A stretch of 64,000 nt of DNA from Lachnospiraceae bacterium (lineage in GTDB: Bacteria > Bacillota > Clostridia > Lachnospirales > Lachnospiraceae): positions 1-64,000 of the forward strand of contig FZRB01000002.1 of assembly GCA_900199595.1 (NCBI GenBank), given 5' to 3'. Positions 8,769 to 18,970 of the stretch are shown one piece after another. A model generated the notes under the pieces. The model saw only the letters and a list, made by a program, of their open reading frames with translations, searched no databases and was not told where the DNA came from. The translations under genes were made by a program, and so were the position numbers. Each line of letters opens with the position of its first letter. Positions within the stretch are counted from its first letter, which is position 1.

Positions 8769-9638
8769 CTATAACCCGTTAGCCACATCTACCAGATATT
8801 GTCCATAATGAGTTTTTAAAAGTGGTTCTGCAAGTTTCAGAAGCTGATCTTTATCTATAAAGCCACGTCTATAAGCTATTTCCTCTATACAGGATATGTA
8901 CATTCCCTGTCTCTTCTGGAATGCTGCCACAAAATCAGCTGCATCAAGAAGCATGTCATGGTTACCTGTATCCAGCCATGCAAAGCCTCTTCCAAGTGTT
9001 TCAACCATCAGAGTTCCTCTTCTCAGGTACTCATTGTTAATTGATGTGATTTCTATCTCACCTCTGGCAGATGGTTTAACATTCTTAGCTATTTCAACTA
9101 CATCATTATCATAGAAATATAGTCCCGGAACTGCATAGTTTGACTTTGGATGTTCAGGCTTTTCTTCAATCGAAAGAGCCTTTCCGTTTTCATCGAACTC
9201 CACTACACCATATTCTCTCGGATCCTTAACATAGTAACCAAATATTGTTGCACCCTTTTCGCGCTCTGCAGCTGATTTCAGAACTTTAGAAAAGCTCTGT
9301 CCATAGAATATATTATCTCCCAGCACCAGTGCCACATGGTCATTTCCTATGAATTCTTCACCTATGATAAATGCGTCTGCAAGTCCTCTTGGCGTCTCCT
9401 GAATAGCATAAGAAAAGTTCATTCCCAGCTGTGAGCCATCTCCAAACAGCTCCTCAAACACTGTAATATCTCTTGGTGTAGAAATGATCAGCACCTCTCG
9501 TATACCGGCAAGCATAAGTGTTGAAAGCGGATAATAGATCATCGGCTTATCATAAACCGGCATTATCTGCTTTGATACAGCCTTTGTTAACGGATACAGT
9601 CTTGTGCCGGAGCCCCCGGCGAGAATTATTCCCTTCAT
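8769..9638 (-). CDS. rmlA: Glucose-1-phosphate thymidylyltransferase
   Basis: A 289-residue protein of the usual RmlA/RfbA length. It makes dTDP-glucose from glucose-1-phosphate and dTTP, the first step to dTDP-rhamnose and other dTDP sugars. The nucleotide-binding signature [16 protein letters not shown] is at residues 3-18, with [17 protein letters not shown] following, LGDNIFYG near 107-114 and [20 protein letters not shown] near 157-177. It is the last gene of the polysaccharide unit, 20 nt after the GT2 gene. The partner genes rmlB, rmlC and rmlD are not in the window, so they must lie elsewhere or the sugar is used differently. No clear terminator separates it from the autolysin promoter. 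Confidence 0.95.
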   Translation of the reverse strand: MKGIILAGGSGTRLYPLTKAVSKQIMPVYDKPMIYYPLSTLMLAGIREVLIISTPRDITVFEELFGDGSQLGMNFSYAIQETPRGLADAFIIGEEFIGNDHVALVLGDNIFYGQSFSKVLKSAAEREKGATIFGYYVKDPREYGVVEFDENGKALSIEEKPEHPKSNYAVPGLYFYDNDVVEIAKNVKPSARGEIEITSINNEYLRRGTLMVETLGRGFAWLDTGNHDMLLDAADFVAAFQKRQGMYISCIEEIAYRRGFIDKDQLLKLAEPLLKTHYGQYLVDVANGL

Positions 9639-9658
9639 ATACTTTTATCTCCTTTTAT

Positions 9659-12133
9659 TTATCTGTAATATAAATCTCCATTTTCCAGTATATCCGGATT
9701 CTTCTCATAGAAGATCTTCATATCATCTGTAAAATCCTCTCCTTCAAAGATTTTATCCGCATCAATACCTCTGGATACATTTATCATAAAGTTAGAATTT
9801 GCGCTGTAGACACATTTGCCTCCGGCACGAGTTATTCCAAGCGTGTAGTCTATTAGACTGAAGCCCCCTCTGTATTCAGTACTGAATTCACCGAAGCTTT
9901 GAAGACTTTCCAGTCTGAACATGGTACAGCCCCGTCTCAGTGCAGAATATTCAGACAGGTTAAAATACATGTCCTTTGATATGCTCTGTCCCATATACTC
10001 ATAGCCATACACCTTATCAGTATTCAGTATCACTCCTGCATGGGATACTGTTCCGTTGGCACAGTAAACCTTGCCGCCTACAACAGTTATCTCAGGTCTC
10101 GCCACAAGTGCTCCAAGCATATTTGACAGGTCTTCTTCACCCATCATGGTCACACCTGCTTCTATAAATACCACATATGTATTTTCAGGTTTTGTTTCTT
10201 CATCTGCAGCCTGAAGCAGCAGTACTTCATCCAGTCCTCTGTTCATAAGCTGTCCGAAGCTTTTTTCTTCATCCGAGTCTATACGGACATAGTCTATATT
10301 CTTCAGCTTGTTCTTTGACCTGATAGAATCCACAGTGGTTTTATACTTCTCATCATCTGCATTTATGACTACAATGTAAAGCATTACATCGTCAGGCACG
10401 TCATATATAGTGTGATAATAACCGAGATGATCACCTATTTCAGCAGTTGCCCTTATACCTGTTCGGTCATAATGTGCCTGAAGAGCCGTAACACCCGAAT
10501 CATATGCATACATCTTTGCCTTGGGATTTCCGGCAGTGGAGGTTCCGCTTATTCTCCAGCTGTATAGAACTCTGTTTATATGATGAACCCTTCGTGCCTT
10601 TTCCACGCATCTTAAAATAAAGTCATAATCCTGAGCACCGTCACACTTCTCATTAAAGCCACCAACCTCTTTTACGATTGATGATCGCACTACAAACATG
10701 TGTGTTATATAGTTACAGCTTTCCAGAAGAGACAGATTATACTTAGGCTTTATAGTTGGTTCAAATCTTCTGTCTGCAATGGCATTTGTTTTATCCTCAT
10801 CGGTATAAATAACATCAATATCCGAACCATTTTTTTCGTTCATGGCTTTAACTGTATAGTAAAATGCGTCCGGATTGATCAGATCATCATGATCTCCCAA
10901 AACTATAAAATCACCGGTAGCTATGCTGAAGGCCTGATTAGTATTCTGAGATATACCAAGAGGTCCTTTCCTCTGGGCTGTATATTTAATTCTTTTATCC
11001 TTTTCAGTATACCTTCCGATTATCTCTGAAAGTCTGGAGGAATCTGCGCTTCCATCTGAAAAGCAAAGTTCCCAGTTATCATAGGTCTGAGCCTTTATAC
11101 TGGCTATCAGTTCATTTATAAATCTCTCATCAGTTTCATAAAGCGGAACCAGAACACTTAACAGCGGTCTTACGCTGAAGGATAGCTGTTCTTTATTCTG
11201 TCTCTGAATCTCTGCTTTATCGGGAAGTTCACTCTGTATCCATTTATTATATCTTCTGTTCTGCGTCAGAACAGGAAGATACATATGAAGCTTTATTTTA
11301 TTTACAGTTTCCTTAACACCGTAGTTCTTCAGATTTCTGGCAACCTTTCCGGAATATCTGACCAAAGTGTTTGAGGCATCCAGATCAAAGTTACTTCTGC
11401 CTGTGGAAACCACCTTAGTATAGCTTTTTTCACCATAGCTCATGGTAATCTTAAGTTTTTTATACTCTCCGTCAACAGAAAGCACAAATGCGAGCTCCTC
11501 TTCTTCAGAAAGCTCAGGATAGAAAACAGACATTTCACGATGTTCTGATCTCTCAATCTGATAGCTGAGCGGACCTAAATATTTTTCATTTCCTACTCTT
11601 GATGATCCGTCTATTCCGACCTCATCATATTTTCCCGAATCCTTATCTTTTCTACCCTTTATTTTTATAACAGTGGATGTATCTCCACCCATCCAGCCTC
11701 CGACATATGTTTTTCCATCCTGGACATATGCATCGTTAATCTTAAAGGAATAGGAGTAAACCATCTCTCTCATCTTACTGAGAGAAGCCTTATAAATAAG
11801 AGTACGCTGTCTTTCTTTATTTTCTACGATTACAACAAGCTTTGCTCCACCGGTCTCGGACAATTTTTTTGATACACCCTGCATATCCACAAAAAAAGAC
11901 GCAAGATACGACATGGTATTACCATTACGCCTTCTGCAGTATAATGGTGGAAGTTTTGTCACTTCAAGAGTAACACCCAGAGCCTTAAGTGGTTTTCCAC
12001 CAACAAAAACAGCAGCTCTCGGACGCACATCATCCATAAAGCCGTCGGCGCTATATCCCTGTATAACAACTCTCTCAGTCATGTCAGCACAGGCTCTTAC
12101 CTTATCAAAGAAAAAACCTTTTGACTCAGACAT
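9659..12133 (-). CDS. Large GT2 glycosyltransferase, wall polysaccharide synthesis
   Basis: An 824-residue cytoplasmic protein without clear membrane segments. Residues 1-300 form a beta-rich region of unknown role. A family-2 glycosyltransferase domain (about 305-560) begins with LLSVLVPLYETDERF, has the metal/nucleotide DxD-like motif in LGDHDDLINPDA and the acceptor-side ED in YTDEDKTN. A second, degenerate GT2-like module (about 575-800) includes GGKVYCANGTVSHAGVIL. Two-module enzymes like this often extend rhamnose-containing or O-antigen-like chains, which agrees with the adjacent rmlA, but the sugar is not known. The ATG at 12133 has a GGAGG site; the gene follows the upstream stop by 2 nt. 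Confidence 0.85.
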   Translation of the reverse strand: MSESKGFFFDKVRACADMTERVVIQGYSADGFMDDVRPRAAVFVGGKPLKALGVTLEVTKLPPLYCRRRNGNTMSYLASFFVDMQGVSKKLSETGGAKLVVIVENKERQRTLIYKASLSKMREMVYSYSFKINDAYVQDGKTYVGGWMGGDTSTVIKIKGRKDKDSGKYDEVGIDGSSRVGNEKYLGPLSYQIERSEHREMSVFYPELSEEEELAFVLSVDGEYKKLKITMSYGEKSYTKVVSTGRSNFDLDASNTLVRYSGKVARNLKNYGVKETVNKIKLHMYLPVLTQNRRYNKWIQSELPDKAEIQRQNKEQLSFSVRPLLSVLVPLYETDERFINELIASIKAQTYDNWELCFSDGSADSSRLSEIIGRYTEKDKRIKYTAQRKGPLGISQNTNQAFSIATGDFIVLGDHDDLINPDAFYYTVKAMNEKNGSDIDVIYTDEDKTNAIADRRFEPTIKPKYNLSLLESCNYITHMFVVRSSIVKEVGGFNEKCDGAQDYDFILRCVEKARRVHHINRVLYSWRISGTSTAGNPKAKMYAYDSGVTALQAHYDRTGIRATAEIGDHLGYYHTIYDVPDDVMLYIVVINADDEKYKTTVDSIRSKNKLKNIDYVRIDSDEEKSFGQLMNRGLDEVLLLQAADEETKPENTYVVFIEAGVTMMGEEDLSNMLGALVARPEITVVGGKVYCANGTVSHAGVILNTDKVYGYEYMGQSISKDMYFNLSEYSALRRGCTMFRLESLQSFGEFSTEYRGGFSLIDYTLGITRAGGKCVYSANSNFMINVSRGIDADKIFEGEDFTDDMKIFYEKNPDILENGDLYYR

Positions 12134-12135
12134 TT

Positions 12136-13425
12136 TTACCTCCTGTATACACTATAACCATCAAAATCCTCAACGAACCAGAGCTTGTTCTGAAGAAGAA
12201 TGGTTCTGTCTTCTTCCGTTACATTCTTAATTATAACACACATATTCTCGTCACGTATACCATCAAGTATACCTGATATATCATGTCCCTTCATAGGTGA
12301 ATCATTCCATAAACCGTATACGCTCCGGTTATCATTCCCACTGACTGTGTCCTTTTGTTTTATTACTGACGCAATATCATAAGAAGTATATATTGCATCA
12401 TCTTCTGCAGCCTTTAATGCCTCTGATACCCCCTTCGGAAGTCTCTCATCATTTTCTATAGGAGAAAAATTAATATTCCAGGATACTCTGGATTTTGAAA
12501 ACAGGCCGGCAGAAAGAATTGTTACAAGAATGACCACATAAACAAATCCTGCAAGAATACTTCTTTTATTATTGATCTCATATATTACTTCATTGTCATT
12601 ACTGTTCTTACTACTGCAGATTATCTCACCAATAAGCTCAGTAAAGGAGTAAGCAGCAATGATTCCCAACGGCAGGGGAATAAGCAAAATGCAGTCCACC
12701 AGAGAAGCGATTACCAGGGCAATAGCTGCCGGCTTCTTCATGGCAAGCATCGCTGCAATACCTGCAAAAGCAAGAAGCATAAGCCATCCACCTTTCATAT
12801 AGTCAAAGCTGAAACCGCCCGATCTGAGTTTTTTCCAGGCATCAATCCCATGGATCAGAAGAAAAGCTATGAGTAAAAGGATCAGACATATAACCGTTTT
12901 TGACTTAAGCTTTATTCTATTGTCTTCTCCCTTTTCTATTGATGATAGCAGCATGACCAGTAATGGAGTAAGCAGCATTCCGGCCACCACCTGTCCCTGC
13001 CAGGGATTTATATACACCCCTGCCTCAAGAGATCCAGGTGAAAAATAACAGACATGAAGTATAACAAATATAATGCTTACGAACATGCAGTTCATAAGGA
13101 AAATATATAAAAATCCTTTTCCGTCTTTTCTGAACAGATATAATCCGAACGCAAAATAAAGAAAGACAAAGAGTACCAGAAAAGCAGCCGGCATAACAGC
13201 ATGAGCAAACTGAAGAACATTCATACTAAAGATACCTGAAATAGCTTTCAGCATATTTACCCATATACCACCATCTTTGAAATAGTCTCCATCAGAAGGA
13301 GATACATGCTGTCTGAGCAGCATATATCTGACTGTAAAAAGAAAACCAAGGCACATGATAACAAAACTTGCAACAGCAAGAAGGATACCCATAATATTCA
13401 GTTTTGTATTCTTTGCTTCATTCAT
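12136..13425 (-). CDS. DUF6077-like polytopic membrane protein
   Basis: A 429-residue protein with about ten hydrophobic segments and a soluble C-terminal tail (about 325-429). It shares two landmarks with the neighbouring pair at 13449-16333: a WQG motif after a membrane segment (Trp142 in NPWQGQ, against RVWQGK in the 373-residue protein) and LPKGV near residue 329 at the start of the tail. In this protein both landmarks lie on one chain. I place it provisionally in the DUF6077-type family of Lachnospiraceae polysaccharide loci, thought to be membrane glycosyltransferase-like; substrate unknown. It is tightly packed between the GT2 gene and the metallo-beta-lactamase fusion. Confidence 0.65.
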   Translation of the reverse strand: MNEAKNTKLNIMGILLAVASFVIMCLGFLFTVRYMLLRQHVSPSDGDYFKDGGIWVNMLKAISGIFSMNVLQFAHAVMPAAFLVLFVFLYFAFGLYLFRKDGKGFLYIFLMNCMFVSIIFVILHVCYFSPGSLEAGVYINPWQGQVVAGMLLTPLLVMLLSSIEKGEDNRIKLKSKTVICLILLLIAFLLIHGIDAWKKLRSGGFSFDYMKGGWLMLLAFAGIAAMLAMKKPAAIALVIASLVDCILLIPLPLGIIAAYSFTELIGEIICSSKNSNDNEVIYEINNKRSILAGFVYVVILVTILSAGLFSKSRVSWNINFSPIENDERLPKGVSEALKAAEDDAIYTSYDIASVIKQKDTVSGNDNRSVYGLWNDSPMKGHDISGILDGIRDENMCVIIKNVTEEDRTILLQNKLWFVEDFDGYSVYRR

Positions 13426-13448
13426 ATTATCGATGTGGTTATATATCC

Positions 13449-15212
13449 TTAATGTAATACTATGGTATTCGGTGTCGTGTCATAGGTAAGAATCTTCATC
13501 TTATCCTTAAAGTACTCCAGGTGTTCATAAGCCGTGTGTGTACTGTGGTCTTCCTGTCTCAGATACTCAGGTGCATCCACAAAGACTGTTCCTGCCCCTA
13601 TCATGTCGTATATATCTGTTTCAAGATTTTGTCCGTGATGGGCTGCCTGTACATAATCCGCTTTAAGTTCTTCTTTGAAAATTTTCGTGATAAGATCCGC
13701 ATTTTCCTGCTCGAGGTCCCCCAGAAACAGCATGCTGTCATTCTTACCAAAGAGTTCAAACACCATTCCGGCCGCATTCGGAAGGCTTCCTGTTTTTATG
13801 TCATAGGATTCTTCATTAAATGTATTATAAACCTTGAAACTAATATCTCCTGCCTGATACTCTTCTCCCCGCTCTACGTATGTCAGATTCTTTTCATCCT
13901 TCATAAGCTTATTAAAGGTATCAAAGGTATCTATATAGTCCCATTCCCGTGCCACCTTATGATAATAATCCGAATCGATATCGACCGCATATATCTGATC
14001 TATAGTGACTGAATGATAATCATTTTTACCAGACGCTGTATCCTTAACAAAGGTCTTATATATATAGTTAAATGCCCCTATATGATCCTCGTGCGGATGA
14101 GTGAGAATCCATGCAGATACATGTCTTCCATACAGCTTTATCTCATCATAAATTCTCTTATATTCATCCTTATTTCCACCATCAATTATTATAAAATGTC
14201 CCTTCTGGTCATCTATTGCATAACACATTGAAGGCTTATCATAGCTGTCTGAACCCAGCTGGGTTACAATGATATCATCCGGTTTCAGATTCTCAGCGTC
14301 CTCACTATCTACTGATTCCACCAGATAACCGCTGCTATTAAAATAATACCATACACCATCTATCTCGGCAGTCTGCTGCTTCAGCCTCTTACCCTCCGGA
14401 GAAATACAGTACCAGCCCGTTCCGTTTGATTTCCATTCATATCCGGAACCGCTCTCATCATCTATGTCCGGATTATAATAAACATTGAATTCATTTCCGG
14501 CCTTAAGCAGTTTATATCCATACTTTTCCTGAAGCTCATCGCTTATGGGCTTATCCGCAGTATTTGCAATAAATCCGTATCGCAGTCTTCTGGCATATGA
14601 AAGTATATATCCGTAGTTCGGATCAGCTGATTCCATTTCGCCATTTATTCTTTTATCATATTCCGAAGCTTTATTTATATAATTTTCTACATTACGCCCA
14701 TACATAGGCTCTATGTTTCCCGAATAAAGACGTATGGAAGTCCTGAGATCACCACCGACTATACAGCGGGGACTGCTGTCCTTCTCAAGCATGGCATCTG
14801 CCACCTCTGTAACACCCTTGGGAAGTCTGTAAATGTTTTCTGACTTTTCATGACCTGCATATATATTATTTCCTGACATGAACAGAACCAGGACAAAAAC
14901 AGCCGTGATAAGAAGCTTCTTCCATAAAACATCAATTCTATTCAATAACTCCGTAAAACCAATAAGAATTATATAAACATACGGAATCATCCAGAAGAGA
15001 CGCCAGAATCTTGTTTTATGAAGAATCAGCTTATAGCTGACAGGATTCAGTATGAGAATCAGAATGAGCAGAGAAGGAATTATGATTTTCGAATACTTCT
15101 TTCTGTCTAAACGCATCAAAAGAATACCTACGAATACTGCCACAACCAGATACGTAGAGCTTCCGAAATAATCGGCTGTCCCCTCATAAATTGTACGTAT
15201 GATTTCCTTCAT
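13449..15212 (-). CDS. Membrane segment, wall-binding repeat and metallo-beta-lactamase fusion
   Basis: A 587-residue protein. Residues 1-115 hold about four membrane segments. A soluble DUF6077-like tail starts at LPKGV (about 130) and runs to EFNVYYNPD (about 249). Then come about two YYF cell-wall-binding repeats (about 258-300, GWYCISPEGK and GVWYYFNSSGYL) and a metallo-beta-lactamase-fold domain (about 308-587) like the C-terminal domain of ComEC: HPHEDH at 372-377, Asp499 in LGDLE and His525/526 in AAHHGQ are the expected metal ligands. The wall-repeat linker suggests the hydrolase domain lies outside the membrane (inference). Its ATG overlaps the upstream stop as TGATG, so the two proteins are probably translated together and may form one split unit. 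Confidence 0.78.
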   Translation of the reverse strand: MKEIIRTIYEGTADYFGSSTYLVVAVFVGILLMRLDRKKYSKIIIPSLLILILILNPVSYKLILHKTRFWRLFWMIPYVYIILIGFTELLNRIDVLWKKLLITAVFVLVLFMSGNNIYAGHEKSENIYRLPKGVTEVADAMLEKDSSPRCIVGGDLRTSIRLYSGNIEPMYGRNVENYINKASEYDKRINGEMESADPNYGYILSYARRLRYGFIANTADKPISDELQEKYGYKLLKAGNEFNVYYNPDIDDESGSGYEWKSNGTGWYCISPEGKRLKQQTAEIDGVWYYFNSSGYLVESVDSEDAENLKPDDIIVTQLGSDSYDKPSMCYAIDDQKGHFIIIDGGNKDEYKRIYDEIKLYGRHVSAWILTHPHEDHIGAFNYIYKTFVKDTASGKNDYHSVTIDQIYAVDIDSDYYHKVAREWDYIDTFDTFNKLMKDEKNLTYVERGEEYQAGDISFKVYNTFNEESYDIKTGSLPNAAGMVFELFGKNDSMLFLGDLEQENADLITKIFKEELKADYVQAAHHGQNLETDIYDMIGAGTVFVDAPEYLRQEDHSTHTAYEHLEYFKDKMKILTYDTTPNTIVLH

Positions 15213-16333
15213 CAGCCCAGAAACCTTTCAATCGAATATAACTCACTGAGCATATATAGAAGCGCATTAGGAATGCATATAATGATCATTGGAATGATGT
15301 ATCTCAGTTTTTTCTTTACTATTACCAGATAGATGCCATATGCCATTATCATTATAGCTGAAATAACTATTCCCATACTGCTCATAAGTGACAGTGACAT
15401 GTTGACCAGGAAAAGGAGAATACAGTATCCGATAAATGCTTTATTACCTCCTTTATCATCTGTCAGAGCATATATTTTCATGAATACATATATGACGCAT
15501 AGCACACCAAATACAGCCAGTGTCGCCTTACCCTGCCAGACTCTTATGATGGACACAGTTTCCTGAGAGTGAGTTGAATAATTTCCGAAAACAAACATCG
15601 CTATAAGCACTATCATCACAATAAATCTGTTCTCATAGGTCACTTCAGAAAAAAGCAGCCAGTAAACTGAAAAAATAAGAATCATAGCTATTACCGGATA
15701 GAAAATGTGTGCAAAAACAGTTGTATCTATACCGGTCACAACTGAACTGCAGGCTATAAATGCAGCCCACTGACTTATAAGATCCTTTTTAAAATCCCTG
15801 TAACCTGTATCCAGTCCCAGTCCCGTTACAGGGTCTGTACTAAGTATATGATTATTTCTTACTATATCTCCGGCGCTTACCAGAAATCTCGAATCATCGG
15901 CATCATAAAAAAGTGTTGTAATATTCAGATAGACAAATATACAAAACAGTATTACGAATATCATAAACAGAACTATATTGCTCTTTTTATCAAACACTGA
16001 AAGAAGGGCGTTTCCAGTCACGCCCTTCTTATCCTTTAGACCCTTTATTAATACTATTATCCCGTATAAACCGACCGTCGTCTCACACCCCAGAATAATA
16101 TAAACCATAACTCTGAATGGTGCCTTCAGTATGGTTCCCGGCACTGAAACCAGCTCTACAAGAGACCATAAGAGAAGATATCCTGCTATAAACGAAAAAG
16201 CCAGTGATATCTCCTTCTTTTTTGCTCCATTTTCCTCCCTGTCTGTCAGGCTTGTTACTGCCACACCCGCCAAAAAGGGAAGTATAAAAGCAAACAGTAT
16301 ACACCGCATAAAATTAACAATTCCCGGTGTCAT
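15212..16333 (-). CDS. DUF6077-like polytopic membrane protein, N-terminal part
   Basis: A 373-residue protein with about nine membrane segments. Conserved-looking elements are the loop YDADDSRFLVSAGDIV (about 143-158), acidic and possibly catalytic, and IIRVWQGKATLA (about 262-273). It lacks the soluble LPKGV tail that its homologue at 12136 carries; that tail is on the next ORF, which begins at its stop codon (TGATG). The two ORFs are in different frames. They could be a natural two-subunit protein or the product of a frameshift. ATG at 16333 has AGGT nearby. Probable role: membrane step of glycan assembly. Confidence 0.68.
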   Translation of the reverse strand: MTPGIVNFMRCILFAFILPFLAGVAVTSLTDREENGAKKKEISLAFSFIAGYLLLWSLVELVSVPGTILKAPFRVMVYIILGCETTVGLYGIIVLIKGLKDKKGVTGNALLSVFDKKSNIVLFMIFVILFCIFVYLNITTLFYDADDSRFLVSAGDIVRNNHILSTDPVTGLGLDTGYRDFKKDLISQWAAFIACSSVVTGIDTTVFAHIFYPVIAMILIFSVYWLLFSEVTYENRFIVMIVLIAMFVFGNYSTHSQETVSIIRVWQGKATLAVFGVLCVIYVFMKIYALTDDKGGNKAFIGYCILLFLVNMSLSLMSSMGIVISAIMIMAYGIYLVIVKKKLRYIIPMIIICIPNALLYMLSELYSIERFLG

Positions 16334-16352
16334 GTTTACCTACCCTTCTTTT

Positions 16353-17120
16353 CTACTTTTTAAACTTTCTTATAAGGAATTTTAATCCTTTGGTTATCCA
16401 GTTCTGATGTTCCATGAAAATGTATGGGAGCTCGATATAATCGTAACCCTTTGTTTCAATCCACACATCCAGAAGTCTTTCGCTTACAAAGCCAAAAACT
16501 CTTTTATCATTATCACTGTAATCCGATATATCGAGTCTCTTTTCCAGTTCAAAGAGAATATCAAACAGCCATTCACAGTACTCTCTGAAATAAGCATCCT
16601 TCATAATAAACATATTGAAACGGTGTCCTGAGGTTCTTATCATAATCTCGTCATATGCTTCAAGATAATCAGGATACTTTTCTCCTAATATTTCTCTTGT
16701 CTTATCAAGATCGATATAATTATGGGCATGTGCATACTGACTGTAATTTGTCTCTATATAATAGTTTCTTTTCTTTGGAAGCACTATATCTGATCTTCTC
16801 AAGGCTCTCTTCAGATCTTTTCCGGTCAGGACTCTTTCCTGTTTTGAACCCTTGCCTCTTATCGTAAAATGTCTCCTGTAATGAACCAGTCCTATATAAT
16901 CCGCCTTAAGATTCTTCCATGCCCAGTACAGAGCCGTGAGCTCACAGTAATTCTTATTCTTACCGCTGATATTCTCACCCTCATCATCTCTCTGATAATC
17001 TCCCAGACGGCTCAGCTGCTTATCTGTTTTCAACGCAGCTCCCACAAGAACCGGAAGATATATCTTATCCTCAGGCATCCAGTATTCCTTATGCGTAGCA
17101 ATTATTATTCGGCTATCCAC
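16353..17120 (-). CDS. DUF4422 glycosyltransferase-like protein
   Basis: A 255-residue soluble protein matching what I know of DUF4422, found in capsule and exopolysaccharide loci. Signature stretches are IIIATHKEYWMPED (residues 5-18), NYCELTALYWAWKNL (about 57-71), YIGLVHYRRHF (about 75-85) and the C-terminal RVFGFVSERLLDVWI region. These proteins are thought to be glycosyltransferases of a GT-A-like fold; donor and acceptor are unknown. It starts with GTG at 17120 (GGGGAG upstream), overlapping the previous gene by 16 nt. Confidence 0.8.
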   Translation of the reverse strand: MDSRIIIATHKEYWMPEDKIYLPVLVGAALKTDKQLSRLGDYQRDDEGENISGKNKNYCELTALYWAWKNLKADYIGLVHYRRHFTIRGKGSKQERVLTGKDLKRALRRSDIVLPKKRNYYIETNYSQYAHAHNYIDLDKTREILGEKYPDYLEAYDEIMIRTSGHRFNMFIMKDAYFREYCEWLFDILFELEKRLDISDYSDNDKRVFGFVSERLLDVWIETKGYDYIELPYIFMEHQNWITKGLKFLIRKFKK

Positions 17121-18958
17121 TTTTTCTCCCCTTCATCATAATTCCAGGTTCCTATCTGGTAATGCTCTATCCCCTCGACTGTAATATATATCTTAAACGT
17201 AAGATCATTTATGTCTGATTCCTTTGCTTTTATATATGCTACAGTTGAAAACTTAGCAGGATTATCCGGGTCCTCCCTGCTTTCCATTACATACTCGGCT
17301 GTATCTCCGGTTTTATTATTAATTACCTCAAGCTCTGCCTTCTGAAGTGAAGCCTGTTTTATCGATCTTATTCCGCCCTGTCTCACTGATAATTCATCAG
17401 GATTATCAGTTGTATTGACGAAGATCTTTGCTTTTTTCATTTTATCCAGACTGTCAGTTGTTATCTTAATATCGCCCAGCTTATCCATAAATGTAGATGG
17501 AAGGCTGACCCTGTCTGAACATACTTCAGCACCATACTCTTCTATAAGTGTCTTTTCATCAGAATAAAGATTAACGCCTATTCCAAGTTTATTTCCCTCT
17601 ATTTCTGCACCCATTGCAGCAAGGGTTGTAGGGAACAGATCAAGTGTTGAGTATTGTCTTTCTTTATTATTCTCAGATCCTTCTTCAGCTTCAGCAGCAC
17701 TGTTGATTATACAGGTATATGTTTTTCTCTGATATTTCTTATCAACATCGTCAGTAAAATCCGGATCCATGGTAGGATGATCACCGGTTATTATTATAGT
17801 CGTATCATCATAAAAATCCTGCTGCTGTATCCATCTGACAAATTCCACAGTCTGCTTGCTTGAGCAGGCGAATACATTTGCATACTGGTTATCACCGTAG
17901 GTATCCCCACAGAGATCACATATATATCCATCAGGAAAATGCGTATCAACCGTAAGAAGTGTCAGATTAAAAGGCTTATCTCCACCGGACATTTCCGTCA
18001 GCTGTTCCTTTGCATATTCAAAGAGCTTCTCATCCTCGTAGCCCCACCATACATAGTAATCCTCAGGAATCTTTCCTTCCTTTATTGCCCATTTATAATC
18101 CTTCATGGCATAGCCGCCATGCTGTTTAAAATAAGTTTTTCTTCCTCCGAACTTTGCCTCTGATCCTAGAAGAAGTCTCTGGTCATACCCCTCTTCCTTA
18201 AGTATATCTCCAAGAGCAGTTACTCCGGAGAAAAAGTCATCCTGACCGGCCATAGAATTAGCTCCCAGAGATATCTGAAGCGGAAGTCCGGAAGTTATTC
18301 CAAACATAGCTCCCATAGTCCAGTCAGTGCCGGGCAGAGATATGCCACCATTAATTGTGTCTCTGGAGCCTGAAAAGGATGTGTTTTCCTTTGCCAGCTC
18401 GGTGAGCTCCGGTATACAGCCCTTATCAAAAGCTCCGCCGGACTCTTTGTCTGTAAATGTAACCTCAGCAGATTCAAGATAGATAAAAACCAGATTCCTC
18501 TTTTTTTCAGGAAAGCTAATATCTACATCCTTGGGATCCGTGTAATTTGCTTCTATAAAATCCTCGCCCTGAAACTTCTTTGCTTTAAGATAATTTACAG
18601 CATAAGAGAATACTCCAACGTTTCTTTCTATCCTGAAGATACTGAAAGCGATCATCCCTATACCGAGCACTGCCATTAATATATAGACAGGCTTTGTTTT
18701 TTCCTTTTTTATTGCCATTATCAGAGTAATGATCATCATTACAACAACAGCCAGAGCCGGAATCAGATATTTAATTATATAGTTTCTGATCATCTCAGGA
18801 CTGGTTCCGTTAAGGGGAGCCAGTATATGGTATAAAACCTCTGCCGCCGTAAGATTAGACCACGTTCTCAGCAGCCATATATGAGAGAAAAACAGAACGG
18901 TAGCAAATAAAAACAATATAATTATAATTGCTTTCACTATGCCTTTAAGTATCTTCAC
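17105..18958 (-). CDS. LTA-synthase-like phosphoglycerol transferase, paralogue A
   Basis: A 617-residue membrane enzyme of the LtaS/MdoB alkaline-phosphatase superfamily. Three to four membrane segments occupy 1-110 and an extracellular sulfatase-fold domain about 150-480. Expected metal and nucleophile positions are Glu162 in FIYLES, a Thr in PGTDWTMG (about 211-214), the Asp/His of TVDTHFPDG, and ITGDHPTMD. Such enzymes move glycerol phosphate from phosphatidylglycerol onto a lipid-linked chain or a glycan. Inside a polysaccharide operon it more likely decorates the glycan than builds free LTA (inference). A C-terminal beta-type domain (about 490-617) is extra. GTG start at 18958; 12 nt separate it from paralogue B. 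Confidence 0.87.
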   Translation of the reverse strand: MKILKGIVKAIIIILFLFATVLFFSHIWLLRTWSNLTAAEVLYHILAPLNGTSPEMIRNYIIKYLIPALAVVVMMIITLIMAIKKEKTKPVYILMAVLGIGMIAFSIFRIERNVGVFSYAVNYLKAKKFQGEDFIEANYTDPKDVDISFPEKKRNLVFIYLESAEVTFTDKESGGAFDKGCIPELTELAKENTSFSGSRDTINGGISLPGTDWTMGAMFGITSGLPLQISLGANSMAGQDDFFSGVTALGDILKEEGYDQRLLLGSEAKFGGRKTYFKQHGGYAMKDYKWAIKEGKIPEDYYVWWGYEDEKLFEYAKEQLTEMSGGDKPFNLTLLTVDTHFPDGYICDLCGDTYGDNQYANVFACSSKQTVEFVRWIQQQDFYDDTTIIITGDHPTMDPDFTDDVDKKYQRKTYTCIINSAAEAEEGSENNKERQYSTLDLFPTTLAAMGAEIEGNKLGIGVNLYSDEKTLIEEYGAEVCSDRVSLPSTFMDKLGDIKITTDSLDKMKKAKIFVNTTDNPDELSVRQGGIRSIKQASLQKAELEVINNKTGDTAEYVMESREDPDNPAKFSTVAYIKAKESDINDLTFKIYITVEGIEHYQIGTWNYDEGEKKWIAE

Positions 18959-18970
18959 TCTCTTACCTCT

